DNA of 38,483 bases from Apostichopus parvimensis (GCA_000934455.1 KN894138.1:1-38483); one strand, 5' to 3'. Positions 9,760 through 19,210 are shown, counted from the stretch's first letter. The notes: a model not told the origin generated them from the sequence alone. A program made the numbers and translations.

Positions 9760-10648
9760 TGCTGATAATGATGTTGGGGATTCACTGGCATAGTCACCCA
9801 TGTTATGACTACGGAAGCACTCCACCTTACTCTTGTCTTTTCGTGGCTTCCGGTCATCTCTCCCAGATTGGTAAACATTTGATCTCTCCTTTTCCAGCAT
9901 ACTCACTCTTTCTGCAAGTACGTTTGATCCTTTTGGATAACTGCAGGGATCGCAGTCTGACTCTGCAGTGATTGAGTGACAGTCTCGAGGACGGTTGACA
10001 TGTCTGTGGCTTCCACACTAAAGGTATCTCTCTGGTTACGCTTTATTGGGAGGGTTGTTTTTTCTTCAGCCATGTCCAAGGCCCAGTCTCTCAGGCTGAT
10101 GAAAGTTGCGGTGGGATCTTCCTTCATCAACCTTTTTTACTTCTCGTCTGAGCACCATGTCGGCCAGGCCATCACGAAACATCACCATCAAACTTCTTCA
10201 ATTTGTCGGAGAGTCGCATCAGAGCAAAGGCATACCCTGACACGGTCTCGTCTTCCCTTTGTGTTCGGTTACACAATTCCCGCCTCAGTCCTTCCAAAGA
10301 CCTCCGTTCTCCCAAAAATTCCTGGAGAATATCCAGCAACTTTTCCGGGTCTGCAATTGACGACATAGGACAATGGCGTATCTCCTGTCGTGCACATCCC
10401 TCCAGAGTGAGCGATAATTTAATTGACAGCCTCAATCTTTTCCAATTTCCGCAGCTTGATTGCAGTATGGGCATTCTCATTGAAGCCAACAATTTATTGC
10501 CCTTTTGTCCCAGCAAATGACTTTAATTTCTTTTCTTTGGGAAGAACATAGAAGGCCCCTGAGTGCTCACTATGGCCAACTTGCCTTGAACGTCTCAGCT
10601 CCTCCTCTTATTCACCAACTTCTTCCTCATCTCTTCCAATTCGGCCAT
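9760..10648 (-). pseudogene. gag: gypsyB gag with eroded zinc knuckle
   Basis: A likely start at 10648 (MAELEEMRKKLV) meets a stop within 20 codons. Open pieces 10516-10172 and 10130-9903 carry the capsid region, including the block ELCNRTQREDETVSGYAFAL, which has the family's 'R-Q--ETV--YA--L' look. Near 9820-9779 the nucleocapsid knuckle reads CFRSHNMGDYASES, so only the first of four zinc ligands survives. The gene lies directly upstream of protease, as expected. Confidence 0.78.
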
Positions 10649-10750
10649 CACTGAGTATCAGCAATTTTCAATGCTCGAAGTTACTAGCTCCTGGTTTGAT
10701 CACTCATCAACGTCGGCAATTACTTTCACCAGCAGAACTCCAGACTCGTG

Positions 10751-10769
10751 CACTCCACTCGTACTACCA
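10751..10769 (-). other. gypsyB primer-binding site
   Basis: Two bases inside the 5' LTR edge the element strand reads TGGTAGTACGAGTGGAGTG, beginning with the TGG that pairs with a tRNA CCA end. The GAGTGG part recalls leucine tRNA sites, but I cannot assign the tRNA. Confidence 0.6.
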
Positions 10770-10771
10770 TT

Positions 10772-11154
10772 TGTAATGCCGGGGGAAAGGATGTTCGGTG
10801 GTGACATTCCTTGGGGTGGGGTAATGGGTCTCTGCCGGTGACGACAAGAATGGAATAGACACTTTGGTTTTTTGCTAGCGTGTTCTCTGACACCGTACTA
10901 GCGAGCTGTCAGAGAGCTATTAGAGTTACAATTTCAGCTGCTGCAAGAGCAGATAAAAATGTAATTAAGGATCATTTGAAAATCTTGGAGGTGTAGCATT
11001 AACAAGTGAAAGTAACGTTGTATCTCAGAACAATAGATTTCAAGGCTACCCCACGCCCTGAGGGGTCTCCCAATCTGAACGGAAGGGTTTGACAAGTTCC
11101 GGTGGAGCTAAATTCTAAGGCAGGCCAGCTATGCCAAAATGGCATTGCTCTACA
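10772..11154 (-). repeat. gypsyB 5' LTR
   Basis: This 383-bp LTR has TGTA...TACA ends and pairs with 2735-3139. It includes a near-palindrome ATGCCAAAATGGCAT close to its 5' end on the element strand, damaged by one base in the partner. The flanking direct repeat TGAA is at 11155-11158. Confidence 0.92.
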
Positions 11155-11317
11155 TGAATATACCACAAGTATTGGTATTTTATAATCTTCTCATCCCCTT
11201 TAGACACAATAGTACCCTATTAAATCCAAGGTCAACTCAATAGACTGAAAAATAAAGAAGAAAAAAAAACATTATATGTCAGTTTAACATATCAAAAATA
11301 CATTTTGACCTGGACTA

Positions 11318-11845
11318 TTCTGTTGAGCTGGAAGACTGCATGGTAATGCTGACGCCCTATCAAGACGACCCTGCGATGAATGCTGACACTGTGACAGATC
11401 CGACGATAATGAAGAATAAGGAAAACCAAAGCTGGCGGGACCAACTGTGAAACATGCCTTTGCACTCCACAGACCTACTCAGTCAGACTCTGCTGATTAG
11501 AGTGAGGAGAATCTTCGAGACTATTCGCAAGGTCAATTCTCATCCTGGTTCCGCCGATGGACACCCGCTGTGTTAATGCAAATTGATGACAGCGACAACC
11601 GGCTTATACTACTCTGGAAAGAAGTGCAATATTTAAGACCGAATTGGAAGTAAATGACCACAGGCAGACCAGCCATTAAGTACTGTTAGTGTTAGAGTGA
11701 TCGCTTAGTTCTTAACGAGGGCGTGCTATATCGAAAATTCGAGTTGTACAATGGAGATAGCGATCTGCATCGGATAGTAGTATCGATAAAGATCCAGGAA
11801 GAAATTCTGGAGAAAGCGCATAATCCCAGGCTGACTGGACAAAAC
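11318..11845 (+). pseudogene. pol: gypsyA copy 1 (right part): RNase H end and integrase N-terminus
   Basis: Directly after the MITE the plus strand encodes GNADALSRRPCDEC (RNase H end, about 11342-11383), where the next codon is TGA but CGA in copy 2. A spacer follows, then integrase N-terminal sequence NEGVLYRKFELYNGDSDLH (about 11714-11770) and KIQEEILEKAHNPRL. The relic ends abruptly at about 11845 where LTR-like sequence begins. With 1831-2478 it forms one interrupted pol. Confidence 0.82.
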
Positions 11846-12030
11846 TCAAAACCGGGACAGCAGATTTCGAAAGAGTAAGGTCTATAATTAAAGTATATAA
11901 CTCTCATCTCTTTCTTCACGCTAATTTATATAATGTACATAGATACACTTAACACATAGCAGGGCCAGGGTCGGGCACCATTCACAGGTCTCAGGCAGCG
12001 TAGGTGTCGGGCAATCCGTTCCCGAACTGT
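11846..12030. repeat. LTR-like fragment with minisatellite-type units
   Basis: The fragment is similar to 1555-1680 and 16170-16280 (AAACTCAAAACCGG, then TCTCAT-TC-TTCTT-ACGCTA and ATAGATACA-TTAACACA). It is followed by one or two units of the 34-bp minisatellite type (GGTCGGGCACC, GGTGTCGGGCAATCCG). This is the same neighbour order as in the other copies. Confidence 0.6.
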
Positions 12031-12581
12031 GCAAGTATTTGTACAGCGCTACGAAAAAACAGACATCTGGCCTGAGTAATATGTGCTTCGGAGCCAACGT
12101 ATAGATTCTAATATCGCACCCAATTGACACACACTCAGAAAATCGTTTATTTAAATATACCAGATATAATCCCTCATGGGCACTCACGTCCGTACATATA
12201 TATATATACTGTGTAGAGACCTTGACCAATAACAGACACAGTCCTACGGTGAGCCGCGACCAATGGGGTCGAATGACGCACCCAGTATAGTGCCCGTTCG
12301 TACCAAGTACGAAGGAACTGATAAACACTATTACGTCATCGTTGTGTGGTCTGGCAAAAATAGCTCGTTGCATCCGCTGAGTACAGCGGATGTTAAATAA
12401 ACAAACGAGGGGCAAATCGTACAACGGGTGAAACCCGTTTATTCCTTCAAACCCGAATCACAAATGCGTCCTCGATACTAGGAACAAAACCCGGTGAAAC
12501 TGCGTATCTCTGTAGTGGAACAGGATGTGGGCCACTCTACCAAAGGCCGGATTTTCCTGGGTCAGGTCCGATTCCCTCGCT
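12031..12581 (-). repeat. Probable LTR or promoter-rich repeat
   Basis: On the minus strand this gene-free stretch has two ATTGGTC (CCAAT-type) sites near 12265 and 12220, a TATA run at 12199-12211 and AATAAA near 12150, in the order expected of a promoter followed by a polyadenylation signal within an LTR. Two hairpins lie in it: TTCGTAC/GTACGAA at 12297-12313 and CATCCGCT/AGCGGATG at 12371-12392. A long minus frame (12424-11921) crosses the region, but it has no domain and runs into minisatellite units, so I do not call it a gene. Confidence 0.35.
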
Positions 12582-13300
12582 TCAAACGACATAGCGTAGA
12601 TAGTTGAAATTCGTTTTGGAAAAGATTACACTTTTTCGGGTCGAGAGACAATGGTCCAAGCATATAACGGGTTTCCTCCTTTCTTGGCTTTTCCTTGACA
12701 CTTTCTTGTTGTTCGCTTGGAGCAGTTCAGTTAACTGTTTAGTTAGTTTGGAAAACCCTTCCGTCATAGCTGTTGCTAATGTTTTGCTGAGCCCCTCTAT
12801 CTCTCCACGCTCTGATTTATGCTCACTTCCTTTTTCTCTGATACAACTCTTACTGCAACCCTCCTCTGGTTGCCCTTTTTCTTTTCGGAAAGGGTAAATG
12901 CTTCCAACTCGTCTGTGATGCTCACCGCTTCGTCAATGCTCTTGTGCCGGGACTGATAAGTTATTCACCTACTGTCACTGTCATCTATGAAGAACTCCTT
13001 TGCCAGATTTGATCTCCATGGAGGCATTGAGGTAAGCACGGGAGGGGAGGCGCTGCCTACCATGGTCCAACTCCGGAATACTCTCCCCCTGTTGTCGTGT
13101 CCTGTTGCGTTGTGGCGTAATGAAAAGCTCCGTCTGGTTAGCCCTTCCAAAAATTTGCTCAAGCGCATCCGTAAGAGACTGAAATCCCCTTCGCTTATCG
13201 AATCTAGATCAGCAAGAACAGCCTGCACTGGGCATCTAAGGTTTGCCGCTCATTTGTATCACCCTTCTTCTATCATTCCAGCAGTTCAGTTCGGATATTA
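12582..13300 (-). pseudogene. gag: Ty3/gypsy gag relic, third copy (middle part)
   Basis: Three frames must be combined on the minus strand. LTDALEQIF, then NQTELFITPQRNRTRQQG, ESIPELD, LNASMEIKSG, LAKEFFID and YQSRHKSIDEAVSITDELEA follow in the order known for gypsy Gag capsids. After these comes MTEGFSKLTKQLTELLQANN (12767-12708), shared with the gag relics at 1093 and 15664. It therefore supplies the Gag middle lacking from those copies. Multiple frameshifts make it non-functional. Confidence 0.62.
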
Positions 13301-14670
13301 GTTCAAACTGAAATATGTAATCATCTCATGGTGTTATGCCATCAAAATAGGGCGCTGTCACTCTTGAACCAATCGTAATAGGTACCACACCACAATAACA
13401 GTAGTGTACATCCGCTCGAAAAGTAAACAGTCGGAGAAAAGAGCTAATATGGACTATTTTAATGCAATTTGAAGCATATTATCAATAACCATCATTGATT
13501 TTTTTTCTGACTTAAAGTGAAAGAGAACAATTTAAAGTACAGCTGGTTTAAAAATCTTTAGTGGAATATTGATATTACTCCGAGCGAGCAGCTGGAAGGG
13601 TTTGGGTTCATTATGCTAAATTTGCTCCTCTTCTAGGTCAAAATTTAAACGGTCATGATATAGTAATTTGGAAGTATCATGACAAGCCAAGATCTCAGTT
13701 ATTATGTCGTGGGTAGAATATGCCAGTTAAATGCTTCTGTCTATGCTTTGGCGGTTCTTAAAAGCGACATGTTTAGTGTGTAAGTCCATGGAACAATTAA
13801 TTGAGGTGCGACACCTATAGGCAAAACGCTATCTAACATTTTTGTAGTTTGATAGCTAAGTTTGGCCTGAAATGACTTGTGTTGTACAGTCTTACTGTAA
13901 ACTTACTTCAACTTATTTAAAGCAAGTACCCTGCACAATGCGGTAAGTTTTGTATCCAGATGTAAAAGAATTTATGTGGAGAACTACTCACAATGTGGAC
14001 TGGAACAGTTGGATGTTCATGCTGCACCACCATACACATAGCCAGGGAGAGTGTGCAAGGGGTTGGTTTCACGACACCGAGGAGGCAAATGTAACCAAAA
14101 ACAAACTATGTACAAACTTTCCAATTCCACATTGTTAGTACATCATGTGCAAACACTGTAAAGTTATTGATACATTAAAATCTGACTTACTAGCTGTACA
14201 TTAAAGATGAAGGAAGGTGACCATGTCTGGGACGAATGGGCGAAGAAGGCCTCGGAGATGCTGAAAGTTGCACCGCATTTACGCTAGGGGTTGTTGTTTC
14301 TGGAGGGGAGCAGTAACTCGGAGTAGAAGACGGGCACCGGTGTGTGTGAAGTGGTGAAGGTGACGTGCCCTGTCTCAGGTAGAAGGAAGGTGATGAGGGC
14401 ACATGTACTGGTCTATTTGGTTGCCTTCATAGAATTAAGGGCTGCAATACTTCCCCTGGGAAGAGTTTTGATGTGTCACACCTTTGCACCATCAATCGTT
14501 GTGTACATCGCCTCTTCATCTCTCGGCCGAACCACGGAGTACCAACAACAACAGGTTGCAGTGCAGAAGGGATAAATTCTGTCAGGGCCATCAGCAATTC
14601 AGCGACTGTATATTCCTAGATAGGGCCAGGTAGATGATATTACAGGTAGGCGTAGGACAGTGCATGTTAG
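13301..14670. other. Gene-free spacer between the duplicated blocks
   Basis: Only short, domain-less open frames are present. A fragment near 13335-13380 resembles the 1065-1095 segment of copy 1. Between 14400 and 14560 the minus strand reads YSVVRPRDEEAMYTTIDGA followed by a stop, possibly more transposon coding debris. I recognise nothing else. Confidence 0.4.
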
Positions 14671-14729
14671 TAGCCTAACACAGTGAATAATACAGTTCGT
14701 CAGAGGGTATAGGTCTCAATATGGGCATT

Positions 14730-15279
14730 TATCTATTGCTGCTGCTACTATTGCTTCCATTATTCTTTGTTCTACGTATGATTTTCTTACAACATGATGT
14801 ACAGTACAGTATGTATAATCATTTTGAAGTACTGGTAGTAATTGATTTTTAATGTAGCTACTGGAGGCACCATCTCCTTACTATTCTTCATGGAGGTTAT
14901 ATATGTCTTTCCGCAGCTTCGCTCTTCAAATACGAAGATCCAATTTACCTTTCCGCAGTCGGTGGTAATCACATATCCGCTGGAAATGCTCGAATGTGGT
15001 GACAGAAGCTTTCCCTGGTTTGAGGCCTTGTGCTGTCATTTTCAGAACTATGGATTCACCAGGTCCATTATTCAACCCTAGGATTGCACTGTGATCTCGG
15101 AAACGACCATTCGAGTAAGTTCTAGACTGTTTGGGGTTAGTGGTTTTAAAGGCACCGTTAATGGATTCAGCTTTCTGTGTTGAAGTACCAAAACGAGTGT
15201 CCACACAGTTTTCTACTATATGCGTGGCTCCAGTACTTAATGCAATGTTCTTTTGTCTTCGCTCGAGATTTTGAGACAA
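14730..15279 (-). pseudogene. Transposon-derived ORF tail, copy 2 (family uncertain)
   Basis: The minus frame 15279-14926 (117 codons) has VDTRFGTSTQKAESINGA, TTNPKQSRTYS, LGLNNGPGESI and FEHFQRICDYHRLRKGK in one piece, where copy 1 has a frameshift. It then breaks, and the continuation to 14730 is visible only in other frames. No catalytic residues can be named. See copy 1 for the uncertain link to Mutator-like/YqaJ-associated proteins. Confidence 0.45.
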
Positions 15280-15663
15280 CCTCTGACAACTTTAGGCAGA
15301 AATGGAAGACTGTACTTCGGGTTTTTCTACAGATGTAAGAATAAAAATTCCATTCTCAGTGGATGCCACTGTAAGATTGAGTAAACCAACCTACAATGTC
15401 AGACATTACTTTAACATCTTGCTCGCTGTGCTTTTCTACTGGTAGTAATCTGTTCTTGTTCTCGGTGACTCATGTCTTCAGTGAGACGTTTGTGAAGAAA
15501 GAGTGTGGGTGTTGAAGTTGACCGTGGAGCATATTGCTTCAAGAATACTGCGTTCGTTATGGCTTGGCATAGTGATCTGTTAACAGGTGTTCAGTCCTGT
15601 GGACCCACAACACCCATTTCACCTTTCAAAAGCTGCACTGCTAGGACTTTGCTTCCATTCAGT

Positions 15664-16029
15664 TCATTGCCGATATACTAACCTGGACCTGCCTGGATTT
15701 CCTTCTAGTACAGATTTTAGTAGTCTGTTGATAACCAAAAATGAATATGTTCTTGGTAGCATTCTCCACAAGAAATTGCAGTTTCTCCAAAAATGGTCCC
15801 AACTCCCCACAATTCTAGCATATAACGTGTTTCCACCTATTTTGGCTATCCATGACACCTTCTTCTTGTTCGCTTAGAGCAGTTCAGTTAACTGAGTAGT
15901 GAGCTTAGAAAACCCTCCCTTCATCAGTGTTGCAAGTGTTCAGCTGGGCCATTTATCGCATCAAACAGGATCACGTCCGATAGCGACCTCGTTCATCACA
16001 GTTTTGTCAAATGGGTTGGTCCCAGACAT
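15664..16029 (-). pseudogene. gag: Ty3/gypsy gag relic, copy 2
   Basis: A start at 16029 gives MSGTNPFDKTVMNEVAIGRD. A deletion follows, then sequence related to TQLTELLQ-NKK and a zinc-knuckle remnant (GSWDHFWRNC, 15800-15770) whose first Cys pair is readable only in another frame. The arrangement equals that of 1093-1419, including the deletion of the Gag middle, so the deletion predates the block duplication. Confidence 0.6.
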
Positions 16030-16059
16030 ATCGACTTGGTCAACACCACCAGACAGGCA

Positions 16060-16280
16060 CTAGGGTTCCACCAGCTGCCACCGACGTATGCAACGTCCAT
16101 GTGTGGGGAACTCCCAGTCTCGGAACCAAACGAAAGGGCGGAGAAGGTAACAGGGCGATGGTGCAATGCAGAACTCAAAAGCAGAAATCGCAAGGGTAAG
16201 GTACGTTACTAAGGATATAGTTCTAATCTCGTTCTTTACTCTAGTTTACAACAGTATATATATAGATACATGTAACACAT
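16060..16280 (-). repeat. LTR-like segment, copy 2
   Basis: This is the counterpart of 1464-1680 with the same TATA-like and ATACATGTAACACA words. It lies between gag (minus) and the plus-strand RT. Confidence 0.4.
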
Positions 16281-16329
16281 CGTTGTGCTTGGGTTGGGTA
16301 CCGTTCATGAATGCAGCAGAACAACTATC

Positions 16330-16470
16330 GCGCAGCACAGGGGTAGGGCACTGCACAGGAGTTTAATAATTCAGCCTGGAGCAGCGAAGGTATCGGGCAA
16401 TCCGCAGGTGTCCAGCAGCGCAAGCATCGGGCAATCTAAAGGTCTCAGGCAGCGCACGTGTTTGACCTTG
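16330..16470 (+). repeat. Diverged minisatellite units, copy 2
   Basis: About three degenerate 33-34-bp units (TCGGGCAATCCGCAGGTG, CATCGGGCAATC, TCAGGCAGCGCA) occupy the same position as the units at 1728-1825, but with one more unit. Confidence 0.55.
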
Positions 16471-16479
16471 ACATTATTG

Positions 16480-17775
16480 AGCCTTCCGTGGGCGTCTCTG
16501 CGTTTCCAAATTCCAGTAGTACTGGTGAAGACGAATGAGGACTCCACTAGGTTCCGAGTCGATTGTAGAAAGCTAAATGACGTTATTGAGAATATTTGTA
16601 ACCCTACCCCCTCACCTGGATAGATGACTCCCTTGACACTCTCTCCGGGCAAAGTGGTTTTCGACGCTCGATCTTGCGAGCGGTTACTGGTAGGTTGAGG
16701 TTCGAGAACGCGACCGTCCAAAACTGCTTTTATTACCGGAAGTAGTCACTTCCAGTTTACGGCACTCCCGTGTAGGCTATATGATGCTCCCTGGGGGGGG
16801 GGGGTGTAAAGGCACTGCAATGGCAAACGTGTTTGCTCTACATTGATGATGTCATCGTATGTTCAGACCCATTTGCGAAAGCATTAGAGCGGCTAAATGA
16901 CGTTTCATCATAGGGTCTGTACTGTCACAAGTGACCCTGCGATGAATGCCGACACTGTGACAGATCCGACGAAAAGGAAGAATCAGGAAAACCAAAGCTG
17001 GCGGCCCCAGCTGTGAAAAATGCCTTTGTAATCTACAGATCTACTCAGTCAGACTCTGCTGATGAAACTAAGGAGAATCTTTGAGACGATTTGCAAGTTC
17101 AACTCTCTTCCTGGTTCCACCGTTAGATACCCACTGAGTTACGGGAAATGCAAATTGATGACAGCGACAACCGGCCTATACTGCTCTGGCAAAAAGTGCA
17201 ACATTTTAGACCGAATTGGAAGTAAATGACTACAGGCAGTCCAGCCGTTAAGAACTGTTAGGATTAATGAGATTCTAGTTGGACACTGTAAATAGCAAAC
17301 TGGATCGGCTGGTGGTCCTGAGAAAAATCCAGGAAGAAATTCTAGAGAAAGCGCAAAGTCATAGGCTGTGGGGCCTTTTTATGTCAAATAAGACTCTGAC
17401 ACGCATCCGAGAACTCTTTTACTGGAACGGTTATCGGCGCCACGTGGAGAATTAGTGTAAGAGTGACGTATATGCTAAAACAAGGGACCAAGAAGGAAGG
17501 CTAATGCAACAATCAAAGCAGTATGGCATCAGATACATACTACAACGTCGCACCGTGGATATCATGGGACCACTCCTAGTGTCAAGTCGGGGTAATCAAT
17601 ACGTCTTTGTCATAGCTGATTATTTTACGAAGTAGACGAAGCCATTTGCAATGGCCGAAATGGAGGCCAAAACCGTTGCAAGAATACTTGTCGAGGAGGA
17701 TTTTCTGCAGGTTCGGTGTACCAAAAGAACTTCACAGTGACCAAGGGTGACAGTTTGAGTCTGAACGTATTGCAA
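16480..17775 (+). pseudogene. pol: gypsyA pol relic, copy 2 (RT, RNase H end, integrase)
   Basis: RT sequence (LDLARG-type block near 16660) leads to an intact catalytic box YIDDVIV at 16839-16859. As in copy 1 there is a gap after the RT palm. RNase H end and spacer sequence follow (PCDECRHCDRSDE, 16933 on). Integrase runs from about 17281: KTLTRIRELFYWNGYRRHV, the first core Asp in VDIMGPL (codon 17558-17560), NQYVFVIADYFTK, then LHSDQG with the second Asp at 17739-17741. A TGA at 17748-17750 and a deletion remove the glutamate region. Ten Gs at 16795-16804 mark another break. Confidence 0.87.
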
Positions 17776-18119
17776 CGCCGCCAACGTCTAGTAGTGACAA
17801 ACCTGTCTCGAAACCAACTGGATGAGGGTAGGGGAGGTAGATGGGGGACGGATACAGATTAACTCTAAATCAGGAGTAAGACACCAGAGTTGTAGGATTA
17901 ATAAAAGTATAATTTCTTATCTCGTTCTACATCTACAGCGTATAGTATACAATATTTACATTTGCCCAATATAACGTACTGGGGTCGGGCACAACCCAAG
18001 GATAAGCAAAGCTAAGATAGACTGGGGCTGCGCAAGGGTCGGGCAGTCTAGACGTCGGCAATCACCGGTGTCGGGCAGCACAGGCTTCGGGCGATCCACA
18101 GGTGTCGGGCAGCCTAGGC
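17776..18119 (+). other. Polypurine run and LTR-like remnant 3' of gypsyA copy 2
   Basis: After the integrase relic comes a possible pol tail, then a purine-rich stretch at 17823-17850 (GAGGGTAGGGGAGG, GGGGGACGG) placed like a polypurine tract. Next comes AT-rich sequence (17868-17970) distantly similar to the other LTR-like segments, and irregular minisatellite words (17985-18119) leading into the regular array. Confidence 0.4.
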
Positions 18120-18560
18120 GTCGGAAATCCACTTGACTCGGGCAGCGCAGGGGTCGGGCAATCCGCTGGACTCGAGCAGCGCAGGGGTCGGGCAATCCAC
18201 TGCACTCGGGCAGCGCAGGTGTTGTGCAATCCGCTGGACTCGAGCAGCGCAGGTGTCGGGCAATCCACTGAACTCGGGCAGCGCAGGTGTCGGGCAATCC
18301 ACTTGACTCTGGGAGCGCAGGGGTTGGGCAATCCGCTGGACTTGGGCAGCGCAGGGGTCGGGCAATCCGCTGGACTCGAGCAGCGTAGGGGTCGGGCAAT
18401 CCGCTGGACTCGGGCAGCGCAGGTGTCGGACAATCATTTGGACTCGGGCAGCGCAGGTGTCGGGCAATACGCTGGACTTGGGCAGCGCAGGTGTTGGGCA
18501 ATCCACTGGACTCGGGCAGCGCAGGTGTCGGGCAATCCACTGGACTCGAGCAGCGCAGAT
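18120..18560. repeat. 34-bp minisatellite, 13 units
   Basis: The GTCGGGCAATCC word recurs at 18120, 18153, 18187, 18221, 18255, 18289, 18323, 18357, 18391, 18425, 18459, 18493 and 18527: one step of 33 bp and then steps of exactly 34 bp. The unit is GC- and CpG-rich in an AT-rich region. Because 34 leaves remainder 1 when divided by 3, all three frames of a strand read the same cycling peptide, which produces long open frames on both strands (CPTPALPESSGLPD-type repeats). These are not genes. Unit variants include TTGGGCAATCC and TCGGACAATCA. Confidence 0.95.
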
Positions 18561-19210
18561 ATGCGGGCACTCTAAAATGCTTATACACATTTGTTTGGAC
18601 TTAGGCAAATATTACAAGCTTTACCACGAGCCGCTAAAAGGAAAGTTCCTCGTCTTGCATCCGACCGACTTTTTCATTAACGAAAAAAATAAAAAAATGT
18701 GCGTATTGTCCCTGATCCAACGAACTTCCTGAAGAAAAAGTTGTATAGATACCTTTCTATCGAACACCTCTACAATTCAATGAGCACATTTGCAATGATT
18801 TCATTAATAAACTATACAACAAAATTGCGAATATTAGGAATAATATCTGTTGCATGAAGAATTGAAGGATATAAAAAAATATTATGTATCTTGAAACAGG
18901 ACAGATACTCTCAGTATAAAAACAAATAAGAAACACAACCCTAATATATGGTACAAAAATTTGAATAAAAAAATATATATATATTGTTATGTCAAACACT
19001 TATAGTGTCGTGAACCCTCATGTATATTTAATATATGCAGATGTATGTAAATACTCTGTTAACTTATCCCTTAAATGATTTCCAGGAATTCAACATATAT
19101 AGTGTGATTGGCTGCTGCTGTCTTGTGACAGAAACGTTAACTTATGATTGGAGGAAAGTATCATGTCTTTTGCCTCGTGTATGACAGTTTTGTAAGCCAC
19201 TTCAGTCTCA
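18561..19210. other. AT-rich intergenic stretch
   Basis: GC content drops sharply right of the minisatellite. The region contains a short AT repeat near 18972-18984 and no convincing coding or RNA feature. Confidence 0.5.

Larger units (their letters stand above)
2731..11158 (-). mobile_element. gypsyB: LTR retrotransposon, structurally complete but inactivated
   Basis: The element lies on the minus strand: 5' LTR 10772-11154, primer site 10751-10769, gag, protease, RT, then (after an internal non-LTR insertion) integrase, polypurine tract and 3' LTR 2735-3139. Both LTRs run TGTA...TACA and are flanked by the direct repeat TGAA (2731-2734 and 11155-11158), so the element entered as one unit and its ends have not recombined. 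The gene order protease-RT-RNase H-integrase is that of Ty3/gypsy. Nonsense codons, frameshifts and altered active sites occur in gag and pol. Most of RNase H and the integrase N-terminus are missing around the inserted LINE. Confidence 0.92.
2477..11317. mobile_element. TA-flanked MITE, split by a later LTR retrotransposon
   Basis: The left end at 2479-2492 is GTCCAGGTCAAAAT and the right end at 11302-11315 is its exact reverse complement. Each is flanked outside by TA (2477-2478 and 11316-11317). Perfect 14-bp terminal inverted repeats with a TA target duplication are typical of Tc1/mariner-type non-autonomous elements. Without gypsyB (2735-11158 including one target copy) the element is only about 413 bp and AT-rich. 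It has no transposase. gypsyA coding sequence lies on both outer sides, so this insertion is younger than gypsyA and older than gypsyB. Confidence 0.75.
14671..16930. repeat. Right copy of the duplicated composite block
   Basis: The block is colinear with 1-2330, beginning with the shared TAACACAGTGAATAATACAG word. It has its own small insertions and deletions (for example, the 55-bp segment at 1050-1104 is absent here). It carries no MITE or gypsyB, so it shows the arrangement before those insertions. Confidence 0.8.

Noticed and set aside
11921-12424. 167-codon minus-strand frame
   Set aside because: It crosses LTR-like sequence and minisatellite units, has no domain, and overlaps promoter-like elements.
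12490-12590. tRNA-like region with a B-box-like GGTCCGATTCC
   Set aside because: A full cloverleaf cannot be folded by eye and the A box is poor. At most it is a decayed tRNA-derived segment.
18120-18560. Possible CRISPR-like array
   Set aside because: The units are contiguous and nearly identical with no unique spacers, and the genome is eukaryotic.
17956-18608. Long overlapping open frames of Pro/Cys/Ala-rich repeats on both strands
   Set aside because: They are a by-product of a stop-free 34-bp unit whose period is not a multiple of three. All frames stay open and no start, splice or domain evidence exists.
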